Counted from the first letter of the stretch, positions 8,854 to 18,705 are shown. The stretch: 64,000 nucleotides of DNA from Candidatus Binatia bacterium (GCA_937925685.1 CALAMI010000011.1:1-64000), one strand, 5' to 3'. Program-made: numbers and translations. The notes: generated by a model from the sequence alone, not told the origin.

Positions 8854-9351
8854 CTTTCCAGAGGTCTATGAGGCTGTGCGTATAATGAGCGGTTAAAAGG
8901 CGGCCCGGCTCGAATCACCCAACGCCTTTCCGTTTGGCACCGATATGGACCAGCCCGAAATCCCGTTCGGGGCTTTGGCGAGCGGTGAAGGTGCAGCGAA
9001 TGCAAGTGTGCCAAAGCCCGCAGTCTGAGAATGGAGATTCACAGGGTTCGCCAAGAAAAGGGAGACAGATCGCCTCAGGATATAGGGGCTCGCAATTTCT
9101 ACTCGTTGCACGCTCGAGCGGCCACTAGTCTAGCCTCTTAAAAGGCTGCGTTGCTTTTTTTGCTTATCTGCGGAATACCCGGTGCGGCAGAAGGTGCGAG
9201 TGACGCCCGTTGGGGTCAGGCGCCCTCCTCTCCAGCAAACTCCGGTTGGAGATTTCGGCGGGTGCCTGGGCATGGCGCAGGGCCCCCATGCCTAGCCCCT
9301 CTGCGAGTGGGAAAGGGGCGCCACACAGGGACATGGCGGCGCCGCCATTGT

Positions 9352-9429
9352 GGGGCCGCCCGCAGTGCGCCCGTGTTCCTGCCATACCCGTGTGCCGAAA
9401 CCGCCGTAGGGGCGCACGGCAGTGCGCCC
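9352..9429 (-). repeat. Hairpin repeat, two copies in tandem
   Basis: On the minus strand, 9406-9429 reads GGGCGCAC-TGCC-GTGCGCCC followed by CTAC, a perfect 8-bp stem with a TGCC loop. A second, more degenerate copy lies at 9352-9378. The same element occurs at 18646, 44423, 44482, 46207 and 48643. Here it sits about 40 bp beyond the 3' end of the family 9 glycosyltransferase gene. Confidence 0.8.
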
Positions 9430-9468
9430 GCCGTTGCTGTTCCGGGGGAGGAGGCCACTTTGTCGCGC

Positions 9469-10515
9469 TCATCTGCTCGTGACCTCCTCTACGGCTTGCC
9501 ACACGCGGTCCACGGGCAAAGCGCGGCTCATGCACAGATAGTAAGGGCAGCGCTCGCGGATGCAACGAGGGCACAGTCGACCCACAGGGGGCACCAGGGT
9601 AACCACGCGCGGACCAAGGGGCCGCCAGCGTTCGGGCCGCTGAGAGCGAAGCGGCGAATACAACGCCACCGTAGGCGTGCCGAGAAGGGCGGCTAAGTGG
9701 GTGGGTCCGGTGGAGCCGCCGACGAATAAATGGGCGCGATGCAAAACCGCGGCAAGCTCTCCCAAGCTGAGACGGCCACAGAAATTCGCCGCGTGGTCGC
9801 CAATCAGGGAACACACGCGCGCAACTAACTCTCGTTCTCCAGCCGTACCGGTTACGGCAACCCGCCAACCAGAATGCGCTAGCTTTCGCCCCAGAGCCCC
9901 GTAAAGTGTAGCGTCCCAGTTGAGCGCGGAACCAGCGCTGCCAGGATGGATCACGGCGAGCCGCTGGTCTCCCAAACCGTGAGCGCGCAGCAACGCATCC
10001 ACAGCTTGCACCTCCGAGTCGCGGAACTTCCAATCGAGGGCGGGCACAGTGCTTGGCGGAGAGATGCCCAAGGCGGTGAGGAACTCGAGGTTCAGCATGG
10101 CCTCGTGCACATCGCCACCTCGACGGTGTTGGCGAAGCCGGCGGTTGAGCAAGAACGAGTAAGCTCGGTACGCGCTGCCGACGCGGATAGGAATCCGCGC
10201 CAACCACAAGGCTGTCGCTAGTCGTGGCGTGGGATGAACGAGAACCGCGGCGTCGAAGCGGCCTGCAAGGGTGCGGACGAGTGGTCGCAACGCGCGGAAC
10301 CCCGAGTGCTTCGCCTCGATGTCGATCAGCACCTCGTGCACACACGGGTGGTGCCGAGCAGCCTCGCAGTTGGCCGGCGACGCTAACACAGCCACATGCG
10401 AGTGGGGACGCGCTTGCCGGATCGCTTGCGCCATCGGCAAGGTCAGCAACATGTCGCCCAGGTGATCGGTGCGAACGAGAAGAACCTTAGCGTCGTTTGC
10501 GAGGGATTGACTCAT
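9469..10515 (-). CDS. Glycosyltransferase family 9 (heptosyltransferase-like)
   Basis: GT9 enzymes transfer heptose from ADP-heptose to the LPS core on the cytoplasmic face of the inner membrane. The 348-residue protein starts with VLLVRTDHLGDMLLTLPMAQ, the family N-terminal motif. It contains HPGSAGSALNWD (about residues 189-200) and GGSTGPTHLAALLGTPTVALY, the nucleotide-sugar binding signature. A Cys-rich segment (LCPRCIRERCPYYLCM) lies near the C terminus. Its ATG overlaps the start codon of the divergent glycosyltransferase within one CATG. The exact acceptor cannot be told from sequence. Confidence 0.9.
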   Translation of the reverse strand: MSQSLANDAKVLLVRTDHLGDMLLTLPMAQAIRQARPHSHVAVLASPANCEAARHHPCVHEVLIDIEAKHSGFRALRPLVRTLAGRFDAAVLVHPTPRLATALWLARIPIRVGSAYRAYSFLLNRRLRQHRRGGDVHEAMLNLEFLTALGISPPSTVPALDWKFRDSEVQAVDALLRAHGLGDQRLAVIHPGSAGSALNWDATLYGALGRKLAHSGWRVAVTGTAGERELVARVCSLIGDHAANFCGRLSLGELAAVLHRAHLFVGGSTGPTHLAALLGTPTVALYSPLRSQRPERWRPLGPRVVTLVPPVGRLCPRCIRERCPYYLCMSRALPVDRVWQAVEEVTSR

Positions 10516-11422
10516 GCGCCTAAAGTGCCGATCGTTCGAACCTATGCGGGTCAGCGGCTTTACCTTCGTACGAAACGCAGTGGATCTGTATTACCCGGTC
10601 GTTGAATCCATCCGATCCATTCTGCCCATCTGCGACGAGTTCATCGTAGCTGCCGGCGACTCTACCGACGGAACCACAGAATTGCTGCGTAGCATCGGCG
10701 ACCCGCGGGTCAAAATTATCGAGACCGTGTGGGATCCCGAGTTGTTCGTGCACGGACGCACGAACGCTCACCAAACCAACATTGCGTTGGACGCCTGCAC
10801 GGGTGACTGGGCCTTTTACTTGCAGGCAGACGAAGTCGTTCACGAAGACGACTTGCCCGTGATCGTTAACGCCATGGAGCGTTACCTCGACGATCGGCGT
10901 GTCGAAGGACTGTTGTTCGACTACCTTCACTTTTTCGGCGACTACGATCATTACATGATCGCGCATGGCTGGTACCGGCGCGAGGTCCGCATCGTGCGCA
11001 CCGGCGTTGGAGTACGATCGTGGAAAAGTGCACAAGGTTTTCGGCGCAATGGCGAGAAACTCAAGGTCAAACACTCGGGTGGCCGCATTTTTCACTACGG
11101 GTGGGTGCGCCCGCCTCGGCGGATGACCCGTAAAACCCACTCCTTTCTTACCTTGCATCGCGGCCGCGAAGAAGCAGACAAAAGTTTTCCGGACCTCGAG
11201 CAGCCCTTCGACTATGGGCAACTGCACGGGCGCGTGCGCTTCACCGGAACCCACCCCGCGGTGATGCGCGAGCGCATTGCCGCAAAGGATTGGGAGGTCC
11301 GCCCGGGAAAGATCAAAATGCGCCACGATACCTTGCGCATCCGGCTGTTGACGTTCCTGGAAAACCGCATCTTGGGTTTTCGGCTAGGCGAGAACCGGAA
11401 CTATGTAGAGTTGCCCGACTAG
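10514..11422 (+). CDS. Glycosyltransferase family 2
   Basis: The N-terminal half has the GT-A pattern: FTFVRNAVDLYYPVVESIRS, then DEFIVAAGDSTDGTTELL, and QADEVVHEDD, which takes the place of the metal-binding DXD. The C-terminal half (WYRREVRIVRTG, GGRIFHYGWVRPP) resembles GT2 proteins of LPS clusters. The ATG at 10514 overlaps the divergent GT9 start; an internal ATG at 10544 (MRVSGFTF) leaves a small gap and may be the true start. Neither has a good ribosome binding site. Donor and acceptor are unknown. Confidence 0.85.
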   Translation: MRLKCRSFEPMRVSGFTFVRNAVDLYYPVVESIRSILPICDEFIVAAGDSTDGTTELLRSIGDPRVKIIETVWDPELFVHGRTNAHQTNIALDACTGDWAFYLQADEVVHEDDLPVIVNAMERYLDDRRVEGLLFDYLHFFGDYDHYMIAHGWYRREVRIVRTGVGVRSWKSAQGFRRNGEKLKVKHSGGRIFHYGWVRPPRRMTRKTHSFLTLHRGREEADKSFPDLEQPFDYGQLHGRVRFTGTHPAVMRERIAAKDWEVRPGKIKMRHDTLRIRLLTFLENRILGFRLGENRNYVELPD

Positions 11423-11468
11423 GTTGGCTCTCGGCTGCTTCCCGGGGGAGACAAGCAACGCTCTATCC

Positions 11469-12365
11469 TCAGGCGCGCCGAGCCGCCCAGCACAGTCGCA
11501 AGTATTCCGTGTGTGACAACAGGCGCCCCCGTGCACGCATGCGGCGGTTGCGGTTTCCCAGTATGGTCCACATCGCCCACACGGCGGCGGCACCGAGCCA
11601 ATGTCGGGTAGCGTAGGCAAGGCCCAGATTGCCGTCGCGAATCCAACGGCTGCGGGCGTCGGCAAGGTGAAGACGACAAAAGTAATCCCACGTCAGGCGT
11701 TCGGACTCGACGATGTGGAACATCTCCAGCGCCGGCCAATACACGATGTCGAAGCCAGCAGCGCGCAACCGCCTGGCCAAGTCACCGTCCTCGTGCAACC
11801 CACTAGCTCCTGGCCCTAAACGCGGATCGAAGCCGCTCATTGCCGCCAGGGCGGATCTGCGGATGACCATGTTGCAGCCGTACAGGTGTTTCGTCGGCAA
11901 GGGTTTTGAACCCAGATCGAACAGCGGAATGGTGCGGTACAGTTCCACCAGGGAGGCAGTTGGCCCGGAGCGGTGCTCGGGTGGTAGCCGCACCGGTCCT
12001 GTGGCCGCAGCGTAGCCGCGAAAGCGTTCGGCAAACTCCAGCGCCGCACCGAGCCACGGAGCAGGGATCAACACATCGTCGTCCGTGAATGCGAGTAAGC
12101 TGGCACGGGCTGCGGGCCAGGCGGCATTCAACGCGCGAGCCTTGCCGGCTTCGTCGACACGCAGCACTTTGCGGAGCGCCGGCCTCCGCTGTTGCCAGCG
12201 AGCGAGGAGTATGGGCGTGTGATCCGTGGAGCCGTTGTCGACAACAATGGTTTCCACGGCCTGTAAGGTGTTCTTCTCCGCTTGGTCCAGGCACTCCAGC
12301 GTGCGCTCGAGGGAACAGGCGCGGTTGCGCGTTGCGATGATCACGGTCAGTTCCGGTTTACCCAT
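11469..12365 (-). CDS. Glycosyltransferase family 2
   Basis: This is a 298-residue GT-A enzyme, last of three co-directional glycosyltransferase genes. It shows TVIIATRNRACSLERTLECL at the N terminus, VDNGSTDHTP, the metal site FTDDDVLIPAPW (about residues 96-107) and the acceptor-side GLHEDGDLARRLRAAG. The start MGKPELTV is chosen because homology begins there and it overlaps the upstream gene by 8 bp; the frame stays open much further but only as a shadow of that gene. It resembles the next gene (same motifs, same order), suggesting an old duplication. Confidence 0.9.
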   Translation of the reverse strand: MGKPELTVIIATRNRACSLERTLECLDQAEKNTLQAVETIVVDNGSTDHTPILLARWQQRRPALRKVLRVDEAGKARALNAAWPAARASLLAFTDDDVLIPAPWLGAALEFAERFRGYAAATGPVRLPPEHRSGPTASLVELYRTIPLFDLGSKPLPTKHLYGCNMVIRRSALAAMSGFDPRLGPGASGLHEDGDLARRLRAAGFDIVYWPALEMFHIVESERLTWDYFCRLHLADARSRWIRDGNLGLAYATRHWLGAAAVWAMWTILGNRNRRMRARGRLLSHTEYLRLCWAARRA

Positions 12366-13323
12366 GGCCTGGACGGATGGTAGAGTTTTTCCGTTCAGCG
12401 AACCTTGCCTGCAAGGAGCCCCAGTGCCGAGCAATGCGATACTCCGCGCGAGCTTGTTGCACGGCGTTTCTGCTGAAGATCCCCGCCAACCACTTGAGGC
12501 TCGCCTCGGCCAAGGCCGCACAGTCGCGCGCAAACGAACGCCCCATGCCGGCGACTTGCAAGGAACGACCGAGAATCGACGCTCGGCGGAGCAGATACGC
12601 TCGTTCAAGCCGATTTTTCGGCATCCGGTGATAGACGACCGCGGCGGGGTTGTACCAGATTCCGTAACCACGATGGCGCAGCCGCCGAGCAAGCTCGAGA
12701 TCTTCACACAACCCCATAGCTCCCGGACCCAGCCGCACGTCGAAGGTTCCAACAGCAAGTAGCGCTTGAAGACGGACGGCAACGTTGGCACCGTAAAAAT
12801 CCGAAACCTCGCACGGATCCGGCCCGAGGTCGTACACCGGTAAAACCAACGACCAAAGGCCCCGAGGGAGATCGCTGTTGTCCGGTCCAGCGCTGCCCTC
12901 CCACAGCGGTAGGATCCTGCCAGCCGTAGCGGCGGCCTCGGGATACGCCGCGAAGAACTTCTGTGTGGCACGAACCCAATGAGGGTCGACGACGACATCG
13001 TCGTCGGTAAACAAAACGAGCTCGCTCTCGATTTGTTCAAGGGCAGCGTTCAATGCCCGTGACTTACCTCGCTCGCTGACACGGAGCCAGTGGGCATAGG
13101 GCCGGCTGCTACACCATCGTTGAAGAAGATCCGGTGTGGCGTCGCTCGAGCCATTGTCCACGAGCCACACGGAAGCATGGGAAGCGGCTTCGAGCGCTGT
13201 AGCCAGACTATCGAGCAATGACGCCAATTCAGGGGCGCGGTTGTACGTAGCGACGACGACCGCAACGGGGGGTGCGGACCCGTGCTCGGCAGGGTTCGGG
13301 CTAACGACCGATTGCAGTTTCAT
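12358..13323 (-). CDS. Glycosyltransferase family 2
   Basis: The 321-residue protein has VAVVVATYNRAPELASLLDSL, VDNGSSDATPDLL, FTDDDVVVDPHW and GLCEDLELARRLRHRG, all standard for GT2 enzymes. It lies 11 bp after the family 4 gene and overlaps the next GT2 gene by 8 bp, so the three are one operon. The paralogous pair probably adds successive sugars to one surface glycan; this is inference. Confidence 0.9.
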   Translation of the reverse strand: MKLQSVVSPNPAEHGSAPPVAVVVATYNRAPELASLLDSLATALEAASHASVWLVDNGSSDATPDLLQRWCSSRPYAHWLRVSERGKSRALNAALEQIESELVLFTDDDVVVDPHWVRATQKFFAAYPEAAATAGRILPLWEGSAGPDNSDLPRGLWSLVLPVYDLGPDPCEVSDFYGANVAVRLQALLAVGTFDVRLGPGAMGLCEDLELARRLRHRGYGIWYNPAAVVYHRMPKNRLERAYLLRRASILGRSLQVAGMGRSFARDCAALAEASLKWLAGIFSRNAVQQARAEYRIARHWGSLQARFAERKNSTIRPGHG

Positions 13324-13334
13324 CGCTTCCCGTT

Positions 13335-14315
13335 CTAAGTCGCTGATCGAAGAGGAGCGCTTGGTGACGCAATATTTTCCCCCGCAAGCACCCGTCGATA
13401 CTGTTTCAGGTAACCGAGCGCCATGTGGCGGTGGGTGAAGTGCTCGAGAACCCGTTGCCGGCAGGCGCGCGGGGAAATTTTGTCCACGTGGGCAATGGCT
13501 TGCTGGAATTCAGCCAGAGACGAGCATAAAAATCCCACCTCCGGGGTAACGATTTCCGGCATGGCGCCGAGGGGAGCGGTGATTACGGGTGTGCCGCTCG
13601 CTAAAGCTTCGATGACGGCAAGCCCGAAGGGCTCGGGCCAGCGAATGGGGAACAGCAAGGCGCGGGCGTTGGCGAGGAGCTCTGCCTTGGTGCGCCCACT
13701 GACCTCTCCCACGAACTCCGCCCGGCATCGCCAACTGGTCCACCAGCCGCCCGTTTTCCACAAGTCCCAACGGGTACCGCCCGCCACCACGAGGCGAAAG
13801 CCAAGCTCATGTGCGAGACGCAGGGCGATATCGATTCCTTTGCTCTTACGGCTCACCTTGGAGAGGAAAAGGAAGTAGTCGTCTTTGCGCTCCCGGTAAA
13901 GATACTCGGCTGGGTCGAGCCCGTTGTACACGAAAAAACGCGATCCTCCGCGGCGGGAATGGTCGCGGCTCAAAAAAATCTTCCGGGGATGGGGTAAAAG
14001 CTCGCCTGGTGAATTGCCATGAACGGTGACGACCCACGGCAGCGAGAAAGCGGAGAGGCGGGGAAACTGCTGGAAGTGCAGCACTTGGGCATCGACTGGC
14101 AGTGGCTCGGCGATGCTGCGCAAAAAGCGCTGCGAGGTTGGTTTCTCGGCAACCTCGACGACCTCTGCCCCTGGTAGCTTTGTGCCTGAAGGGGCAAACA
14201 CAGTTACACGCATGCCGAGCTCTACTTGCGCGCTGACCAACCAGGTCAGCACTCGCTGCGACCCGCCGTAACCGGTCACAGGGAGGCGCCAAGGGCTAAC
14301 GTGAACCACGTGCAT
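13335..14315 (-). CDS. Glycosyltransferase family 4
   Basis: This is a GT-B fold retaining glycosyltransferase of 326 residues. The N terminus HVVHVSPWRLPVTGYGGSQRV is the usual glycine-rich start. The C-terminal domain has FLFLSKVSRKSKGIDIAL and the donor-binding EX7E motif EPFGLAVIEALASGTPVI. The ATG at 14315 is chosen from homology; the frame is open to 14507 without similarity. It is the first gene of the three-gene glycosyltransferase operon. The region between the two domains is shorter than in many relatives. Confidence 0.88.
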   Translation of the reverse strand: MHVVHVSPWRLPVTGYGGSQRVLTWLVSAQVELGMRVTVFAPSGTKLPGAEVVEVAEKPTSQRFLRSIAEPLPVDAQVLHFQQFPRLSAFSLPWVVTVHGNSPGELLPHPRKIFLSRDHSRRGGSRFFVYNGLDPAEYLYRERKDDYFLFLSKVSRKSKGIDIALRLAHELGFRLVVAGGTRWDLWKTGGWWTSWRCRAEFVGEVSGRTKAELLANARALLFPIRWPEPFGLAVIEALASGTPVITAPLGAMPEIVTPEVGFLCSSLAEFQQAIAHVDKISPRACRQRVLEHFTHRHMALGYLKQYRRVLAGENIASPSAPLRSAT

Positions 14316-14711
14316 CGTGCGATCTTCTATCGCAAGTTGGCAAAAACACATAGCTCGAATCGGCGGCGGGCATAAGGCAGGGGAAATCGCGGCCTGTGGC
14401 CGGGAGGTAGCTCGATCGGGATTTCGCGCTTCTAGCTTCGCCGTGAAGCCACCGGCCCCACGATGCGCTGCACAGGTTTTGCGGTTGGCTTCTATCCTAT
14501 TCGGCAACTGCCACCTGGGGGCCGAACGTAGGGCGAAAGGCCAAGGCTGGGGATGTTCGGGGTACGCTTCGTTTCCGGAAAGAACGACCTCGGGAGCGCC
14601 GATGACGAGAAGGTTGGCGCCGGATGGGCAAAGTGCCGCAAGTCTCGCAACCCTTGCGGCTTACAATGCCCGATGTTAACCAACGCGGCTGAATTTGAAG
14701 TTGGAGGAAAG
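14316..14711. other. Divergent intergenic region between GT4 and rpsO
   Basis: These 396 bases must hold promoters for both directions. A TACAAT on the plus strand at 14662-14667 could be a -10 for rpsO, but I see no matching -35. No other feature is supported. Confidence 0.4.
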
Positions 14712-14981
14712 ATGGGACTGGCTCCCGAAAAGGTGAAGGAGCTTATCGGATCGTACCAGCGTCACCCAAAGGATACCGGCTCTCCGGAAGTCCAGGTAGC
14801 TTTGCTTACGTCTCGAATCGAATCTCTCACGCAACACCTGCAGACCCACAAAAAGGATCATCACTCGCGGCGTGGCTTGTTGATGCTCGTCGGTCAGCGC
14901 CGACGCTTGCTCGAGTACTTAAAGCGTGAGGATTTCGATCGATACAAGAGCTTGATCGAGCGGCTGGGACTCCGAAAGTGA
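14712..14981 (+). CDS. rpsO: 30S ribosomal protein S15
   Basis: S15 binds 16S rRNA early in 30S assembly. The 89-residue length is exactly that of the family. Recognisable blocks are [19 protein letters not shown] (residues 17-35), [25 protein letters not shown] and the C-terminal [26 protein letters not shown] lies 6 bases before the ATG. It is followed by pnp, the conserved rpsO-pnp pair. Confidence 0.98.
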   Translation: MGLAPEKVKELIGSYQRHPKDTGSPEVQVALLTSRIESLTQHLQTHKKDHHSRRGLLMLVGQRRRLLEYLKREDFDRYKSLIERLGLRK

Positions 14982-14986
14982 GCCAT

Positions 14987-15019
14987 GGCGGCGTGCGCCT
15001 TCGCAAGGTGCTTACCGCC
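14987..15019 (+). promoter_or_regulatory. Stem-loop in the rpsO-pnp spacer
   Basis: GGCGG (14987-14991) pairs with CCGCC (15015-15019), and inside it GCGCCTT (14995-15001) pairs with AAGGTGC (15005-15011) around a CGC loop, with one G-U pair. Only 3-nt internal loops separate the two stems. In E. coli the pnp leader has a hairpin cut by RNase III that allows PNPase autoregulation; this one lies at the equivalent place. Function here is inferred. Confidence 0.5.
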
Positions 15020-15066
15020 GGTCTTTCCCTCCCGCTGAAGGGGCAACGAGGCCCGGGAGGTTGAGT

Positions 15067-17208
15067 ATGTACAAGAAAGTAGAAACCGTGTTTCACGGAC
15101 GCCCGCTGTGGATGGAAAGCGGGCGCATGGCCAAGCAAGCCGACGGTGCGGTGGTGATCGGCTACGGCGAGTCGATGGTGCTCGTCACCGTAGTCGCCGA
15201 GAAGAAAACCCGCGAAGGGGTGGATTTCTTCCCCTTGACGTGCGACTACCAGGAGCGGACGTTCGCTGCCGGGAAGATTCCTGGGGGCTTTTTCAAGCGC
15301 GAGGGCAGGCCCACAGAAAAGGAAACGTTGACGTCGCGGTTGATCGACCGGCCCATTCGTCCCTTGTTCCCCGATGGGTTCCGCTCGGAAACACAGCTGA
15401 TCGCGACGGTTTTATCTCACGATAAAGAAAACGATCCCGACATTCTCGCTGTTACCGGGGCTTCCGCCGCGCTGCAAGTGTCTGACGTGCCCTTCCTCGG
15501 ACCCATTGGTTGCGTGCGCTTGGGTCGCGTAGACGCTGCCTTCGTGGTCAACCCAACGGTAAGCGATCTCGACCGGAGCGACTTGAACCTGGTGGTAGCC
15601 GCTAGCCGAGACGGCATCGTCATGGTGGAAGGTGGCGCGAAGGAGTTGCCCGAGGAGGTCATTTTAGAAGCATTGTTTTTGGCGCAAAGGGAAATTCAAA
15701 CCTTGCTCGATCTGCAGGACGAGCTGCGCCGTGCCTTGGGTAAGCCGAAACGCCCGGTGGTGGAACCGCAGGTGGACCGCGAGCTGTTTGCGTTGTTCGA
15801 ACAAGAAGCGATTCCGCGCATGAAGGTGGCATTCCAAACGCCGACGAAGCAGGAGCGGGCCGAAGCCGTGCGGCGAGCGGAAGAGCAGGCCATTGCAGCT
15901 TTGGCGGCTCGCTTTCCCGACCGCGTAAGTGAGCTCAAGGTGTTCAGCGAAGAAGTCAAATCGCGGGTGATGCGTGCGGCCATTGTCAAGGAAGGCCGCC
16001 GGGTGGACGGCCGCGGGCTGGAAGATATCCGCCCCATCACCTGCGAAGTGGGCTTGCTTCCCCGGGCCCACGGTTCGGCGTTGTTTACCCGGGGGGAGAC
16101 CCAAGCCTTGGTGACGACAACTCTGGGTACGTCGTCGGACGAGCAAAAAATCGATGCCCTCATCGGCGAGCAATTCAAGAAGTTCATGCTCCACTACAAC
16201 TTCCCCCCTTTCAGCGTCGGCGAGGTGCGGTTCTTGCGCAGCCCGGGCCGGCGGGAAATTGGCCATGGGGCGTTGGCAGAGCGAGCCATTCAAGCCGTGT
16301 TGCCGCCAGAAGACAGCTTCCCGTATACCATTCGGGTGGTTTCGGAGATTCTGGAGTCTAACGGCTCGTCGTCGATGGCGACCGTGTGCGGTGCCACCTT
16401 GGCGCTGATGGACGCTGGTGTGCCCATTTCTGCACCTGTTGCCGGAATTGCCATGGGCTTGATCGTCGAAGGTGAGGAGGTGCGGATTTTGTCCGATATC
16501 CTTGGCGACGAGGATCATCTGGGGGACATGGATTTCAAGGTAGCGGGCACGGCACGGGGCATTACCGCACTGCAAATGGACATTAAGGTGGGCCGGGTGA
16601 CGCGAGAGGTGATGCAGGCTGCGCTGTATCAAGCGCAGCGCGGCCGGCTGCAAATCCTCGAACAAATGAAGCAAGCGATTGCCTTACCACGGCCGGAGGT
16701 TTCGCAGCACGCCCCGCGAATCGTCACGCTGAAAATCAAGCCGGAGAAAATTCGCGAAGTTATCGGTCCGGGAGGAAAGGTCATCCGCGGGATCATCGAG
16801 GAAACTGGCGTGAAAATCGACGTGGAAGACGACGGTACGGTGATCATTGCCTCGAGCGACCTCAAGGCCATGAACCGCGCCATCGAAATCATTCAAGGAA
16901 TCACGGCGGAGCCGGAAGTCGGTCGCGTTTACAAAGGGATCGTGCGGCGTATCGTCGATTTTGGTGCCTTCGTGGAAATCTTGCCGGGGGTAGACGGCCT
17001 GTTGCACATCTCGCAGATCGGTCCTGGACGCGTTGCCAAAGTGTCTGACGTCCTCAAAGAGGGCGAAGAAATCCTGGTGAAAGTTTTGGAGATCGATAAA
17101 TCGGGGAAAATTCGTTTGAGTCGTCGCGAGGCGATCAAATCGGGCGAGGAAGCGAGGCAAGGTCAGCCGAACCCCAAGGCTAAATCCGGTGCCGGGGATG
17201 GTCCCTGA
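15067..17208 (+). CDS. pnp: Polyribonucleotide nucleotidyltransferase (PNPase)
   Basis: PNPase degrades RNA 3' to 5' by phosphorolysis and is part of the degradosome. The 713-residue protein has two RNase PH domains: the first shows [24 protein letters not shown], the second [12 protein letters not shown] and [14 protein letters not shown]. Then follow a KH domain ([17 protein letters not shown], about residues 565-581) and an S1 domain ([20 protein letters not shown], about 620-640). The ATG at 15067 has GGGAGG six bases upstream; an in-frame TTG at 15061 is less likely. It is probably co-transcribed with rpsO. Confidence 0.98.
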   Translation: MYKKVETVFHGRPLWMESGRMAKQADGAVVIGYGESMVLVTVVAEKKTREGVDFFPLTCDYQERTFAAGKIPGGFFKREGRPTEKETLTSRLIDRPIRPLFPDGFRSETQLIATVLSHDKENDPDILAVTGASAALQVSDVPFLGPIGCVRLGRVDAAFVVNPTVSDLDRSDLNLVVAASRDGIVMVEGGAKELPEEVILEALFLAQREIQTLLDLQDELRRALGKPKRPVVEPQVDRELFALFEQEAIPRMKVAFQTPTKQERAEAVRRAEEQAIAALAARFPDRVSELKVFSEEVKSRVMRAAIVKEGRRVDGRGLEDIRPITCEVGLLPRAHGSALFTRGETQALVTTTLGTSSDEQKIDALIGEQFKKFMLHYNFPPFSVGEVRFLRSPGRREIGHGALAERAIQAVLPPEDSFPYTIRVVSEILESNGSSSMATVCGATLALMDAGVPISAPVAGIAMGLIVEGEEVRILSDILGDEDHLGDMDFKVAGTARGITALQMDIKVGRVTREVMQAALYQAQRGRLQILEQMKQAIALPRPEVSQHAPRIVTLKIKPEKIREVIGPGGKVIRGIIEETGVKIDVEDDGTVIIASSDLKAMNRAIEIIQGITAEPEVGRVYKGIVRRIVDFGAFVEILPGVDGLLHISQIGPGRVAKVSDVLKEGEEILVKVLEIDKSGKIRLSRREAIKSGEEARQGQPNPKAKSGAGDGP

Positions 17209-17224
17209 ACGCGGGGGGAAGCCT

Positions 17225-18502
17225 ATGGATCGCCAGGACGAACCAATGGTACGGCGCTCGCAATTGAGTAACGGGATTCGCGTGGTCACGGAGACTCTGC
17301 CGAGCCTGCCATCGGTGGCGATTGGCTTGTGGGTAGAAAACGGATCCCGCCACGAGCGACCGGATCAGGCCGGAATCTCCCATTTTCTGGAACATCTGTT
17401 TTTCAAGGGTACGGAGAGGCGCACGGCGGCGCAAATTGCCGAGGAGGCCGACGCCGTCGGGGCGGTGTTGAACGCCTTCACCGGCAAGGAGCACACTTGT
17501 TATTACGCCAAAGTGTTGCGGGAGCACCTGGCCTTGGTGCAGGATTTGTTGAGCGACATTTTCTTGCACTCGCTGTTCGCTCCGGAGGAGATCGAACGCG
17601 AACGGTCCGTTGTTCTCCAAGAAATCTTGCAGGTGGAAGACACCCCCGACGATTACGTGCACGACTTGTTTGCGCTCCGCTATTGGCCGAACCACCCTCT
17701 CAGCTTTCCTGTTTGCGGAACAGTGGAAACCGTCAGTCGTTTTCGCCAACAGGATTTCCGCGAGTTCGTGGACGCTCGCTACCAACCGGATCGGATCGTG
17801 GTGGCCGCAGCAGGCAATGTGAGGCACGAGGAAATCCTCGAGTGGGTGGAGCGTGACTTCGGCCACCTGGGCGGCCGCTCCGTCCACGTCGATGGGGTGC
17901 CCCCCCGACCCGCTTGCGGCGTCCACTACGTGGAAAAATCGCTGGAACAGGTACACCTCTGCTTAGGGACTCCAGGCATCTCCCAAATGGCTCAGGAGCG
18001 TTACGCTGGATACTTGCTCAACACCGCGCTGGGAGGTGGCATGAGTTCGCGCTTGTTCCAAGAGATCCGTGAACGTCGCGGGCGCGCGTACTCGGTGTAC
18101 TCGTTCCTCTCTTCTTACAGCGATGCCGGGTACTTGGGAATTTACGTGGGTACGAGCCCAGAATGGGTTGCGGAGGTGGTGGACATTATCCTCGCGGAAC
18201 TCGAACGGCTCAAACGGGAAGGGTTGAAGGCGGAGGAGCTGCAGCGGGTGAAGAATCAGCTGAAGGGCAATCTGCTGTTGGGGATGGAAACCAGCGATAA
18301 TCGGATGAGCCGCATTGCGAAAAACGAGCTTTTCTTTGGCCGCAACGTACCAGCGAGCGAGCTTGTCGCTCGCATCGAGGCGACCACGAACGACGAAATT
18401 ATCGACTTGGCCCAGCGCTTGTTCGACTCGAGCGCGATGGCCGTGGCCCTGCTTGGCGACATGCGCGGGCAGCCTTTACCCGCTTTAGGCGGCTCGACGT
18501 AA
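17225..18502 (+). CDS. M16 family zinc metallopeptidase
   Basis: The 425-residue protein has the inverted zinc motif HXXEH as HFLEH (about residues 53-57), in the usual setting GISHFLEHLFFKGTERRTA, and the downstream glutamate region ERERSVVLQEI. The C-terminal domain carries LGGGMSSRLFQEIRERRGRAYSVYSF, which binds substrate. This is the single-chain bacterial relative of mitochondrial processing peptidase often found after pnp. The ATG at 17225 follows GGGGGAAG; an upstream GTG at 17189 overlaps pnp and is less likely. No signal peptide is seen. Confidence 0.94.
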   Translation: MDRQDEPMVRRSQLSNGIRVVTETLPSLPSVAIGLWVENGSRHERPDQAGISHFLEHLFFKGTERRTAAQIAEEADAVGAVLNAFTGKEHTCYYAKVLREHLALVQDLLSDIFLHSLFAPEEIERERSVVLQEILQVEDTPDDYVHDLFALRYWPNHPLSFPVCGTVETVSRFRQQDFREFVDARYQPDRIVVAAAGNVRHEEILEWVERDFGHLGGRSVHVDGVPPRPACGVHYVEKSLEQVHLCLGTPGISQMAQERYAGYLLNTALGGGMSSRLFQEIRERRGRAYSVYSFLSSYSDAGYLGIYVGTSPEWVAEVVDIILAELERLKREGLKAEELQRVKNQLKGNLLLGMETSDNRMSRIAKNELFFGRNVPASELVARIEATTNDEIIDLAQRLFDSSAMAVALLGDMRGQPLPALGGST

Positions 18503-18645
18503 CCAGGGCACCGGCGTCGGCCGTGCGGCGTGCCGACAGCCTAGGCCCCTTCCCCCTTTAAAGCCAGTCACCTTTTCTTTCGGCGCTTGCCCTCTCTCCT
18601 CCGCCAGGGAGCGGGTGGCCTGAAGGGCCGGGTGAGGGCCCATGA

Positions 18646-18662
18646 GCGCACGGCAGTGTGCC
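18646..18662 (-). repeat. Degenerate copy of the hairpin repeat
   Basis: GCGCACGGCAGTGTGCC keeps the TGCC loop (minus strand) and the stem with one mismatch. It lies between two convergent gene ends. Confidence 0.5.
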
Positions 18663-18705
18663 GGTGGTTTCCGGGGCGACGCGCGTTTTTGTAGATCACA
18701 CCTTG

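Larger units (their letters stand above)
8728..9468. other. Intergenic region upstream of cas3
   Basis: No supported gene is present in these 741 bases. The region must contain the cas3 promoter. On the minus strand a TTGACC hexamer (8762-8767) lies 18 bases from TTAGTT (8738-8743), a weak candidate. A TATAAT hexamer on the plus strand at 8881-8886 has no good -35 partner. The right part carries two copies of the hairpin repeat, listed separately. Confidence 0.6.

Noticed and set aside
8881-8886. TATAAT on the plus strand as a promoter for a rightward gene
   Set aside because: No -35 hexamer at the right distance and no gene follows; kept only as a comment in findings.
8900-8925. GCTCGAATC as the T-loop of a tRNA
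   Set aside because: No matching acceptor or anticodon stem could be drawn around it.
9113-9132. XhoI/SpeI-like string (CTCGAGCGG, ACTAGT) suggesting cloning vector
   Set aside because: No adjoining vector polylinker sequence; both sites can arise by chance in this composition.
9164-10345. 393-codon minus-strand frame overlapping the GT9 gene
   Set aside because: Out of frame with the recognisable GT9 protein; translation is Arg-rich shadow sequence.
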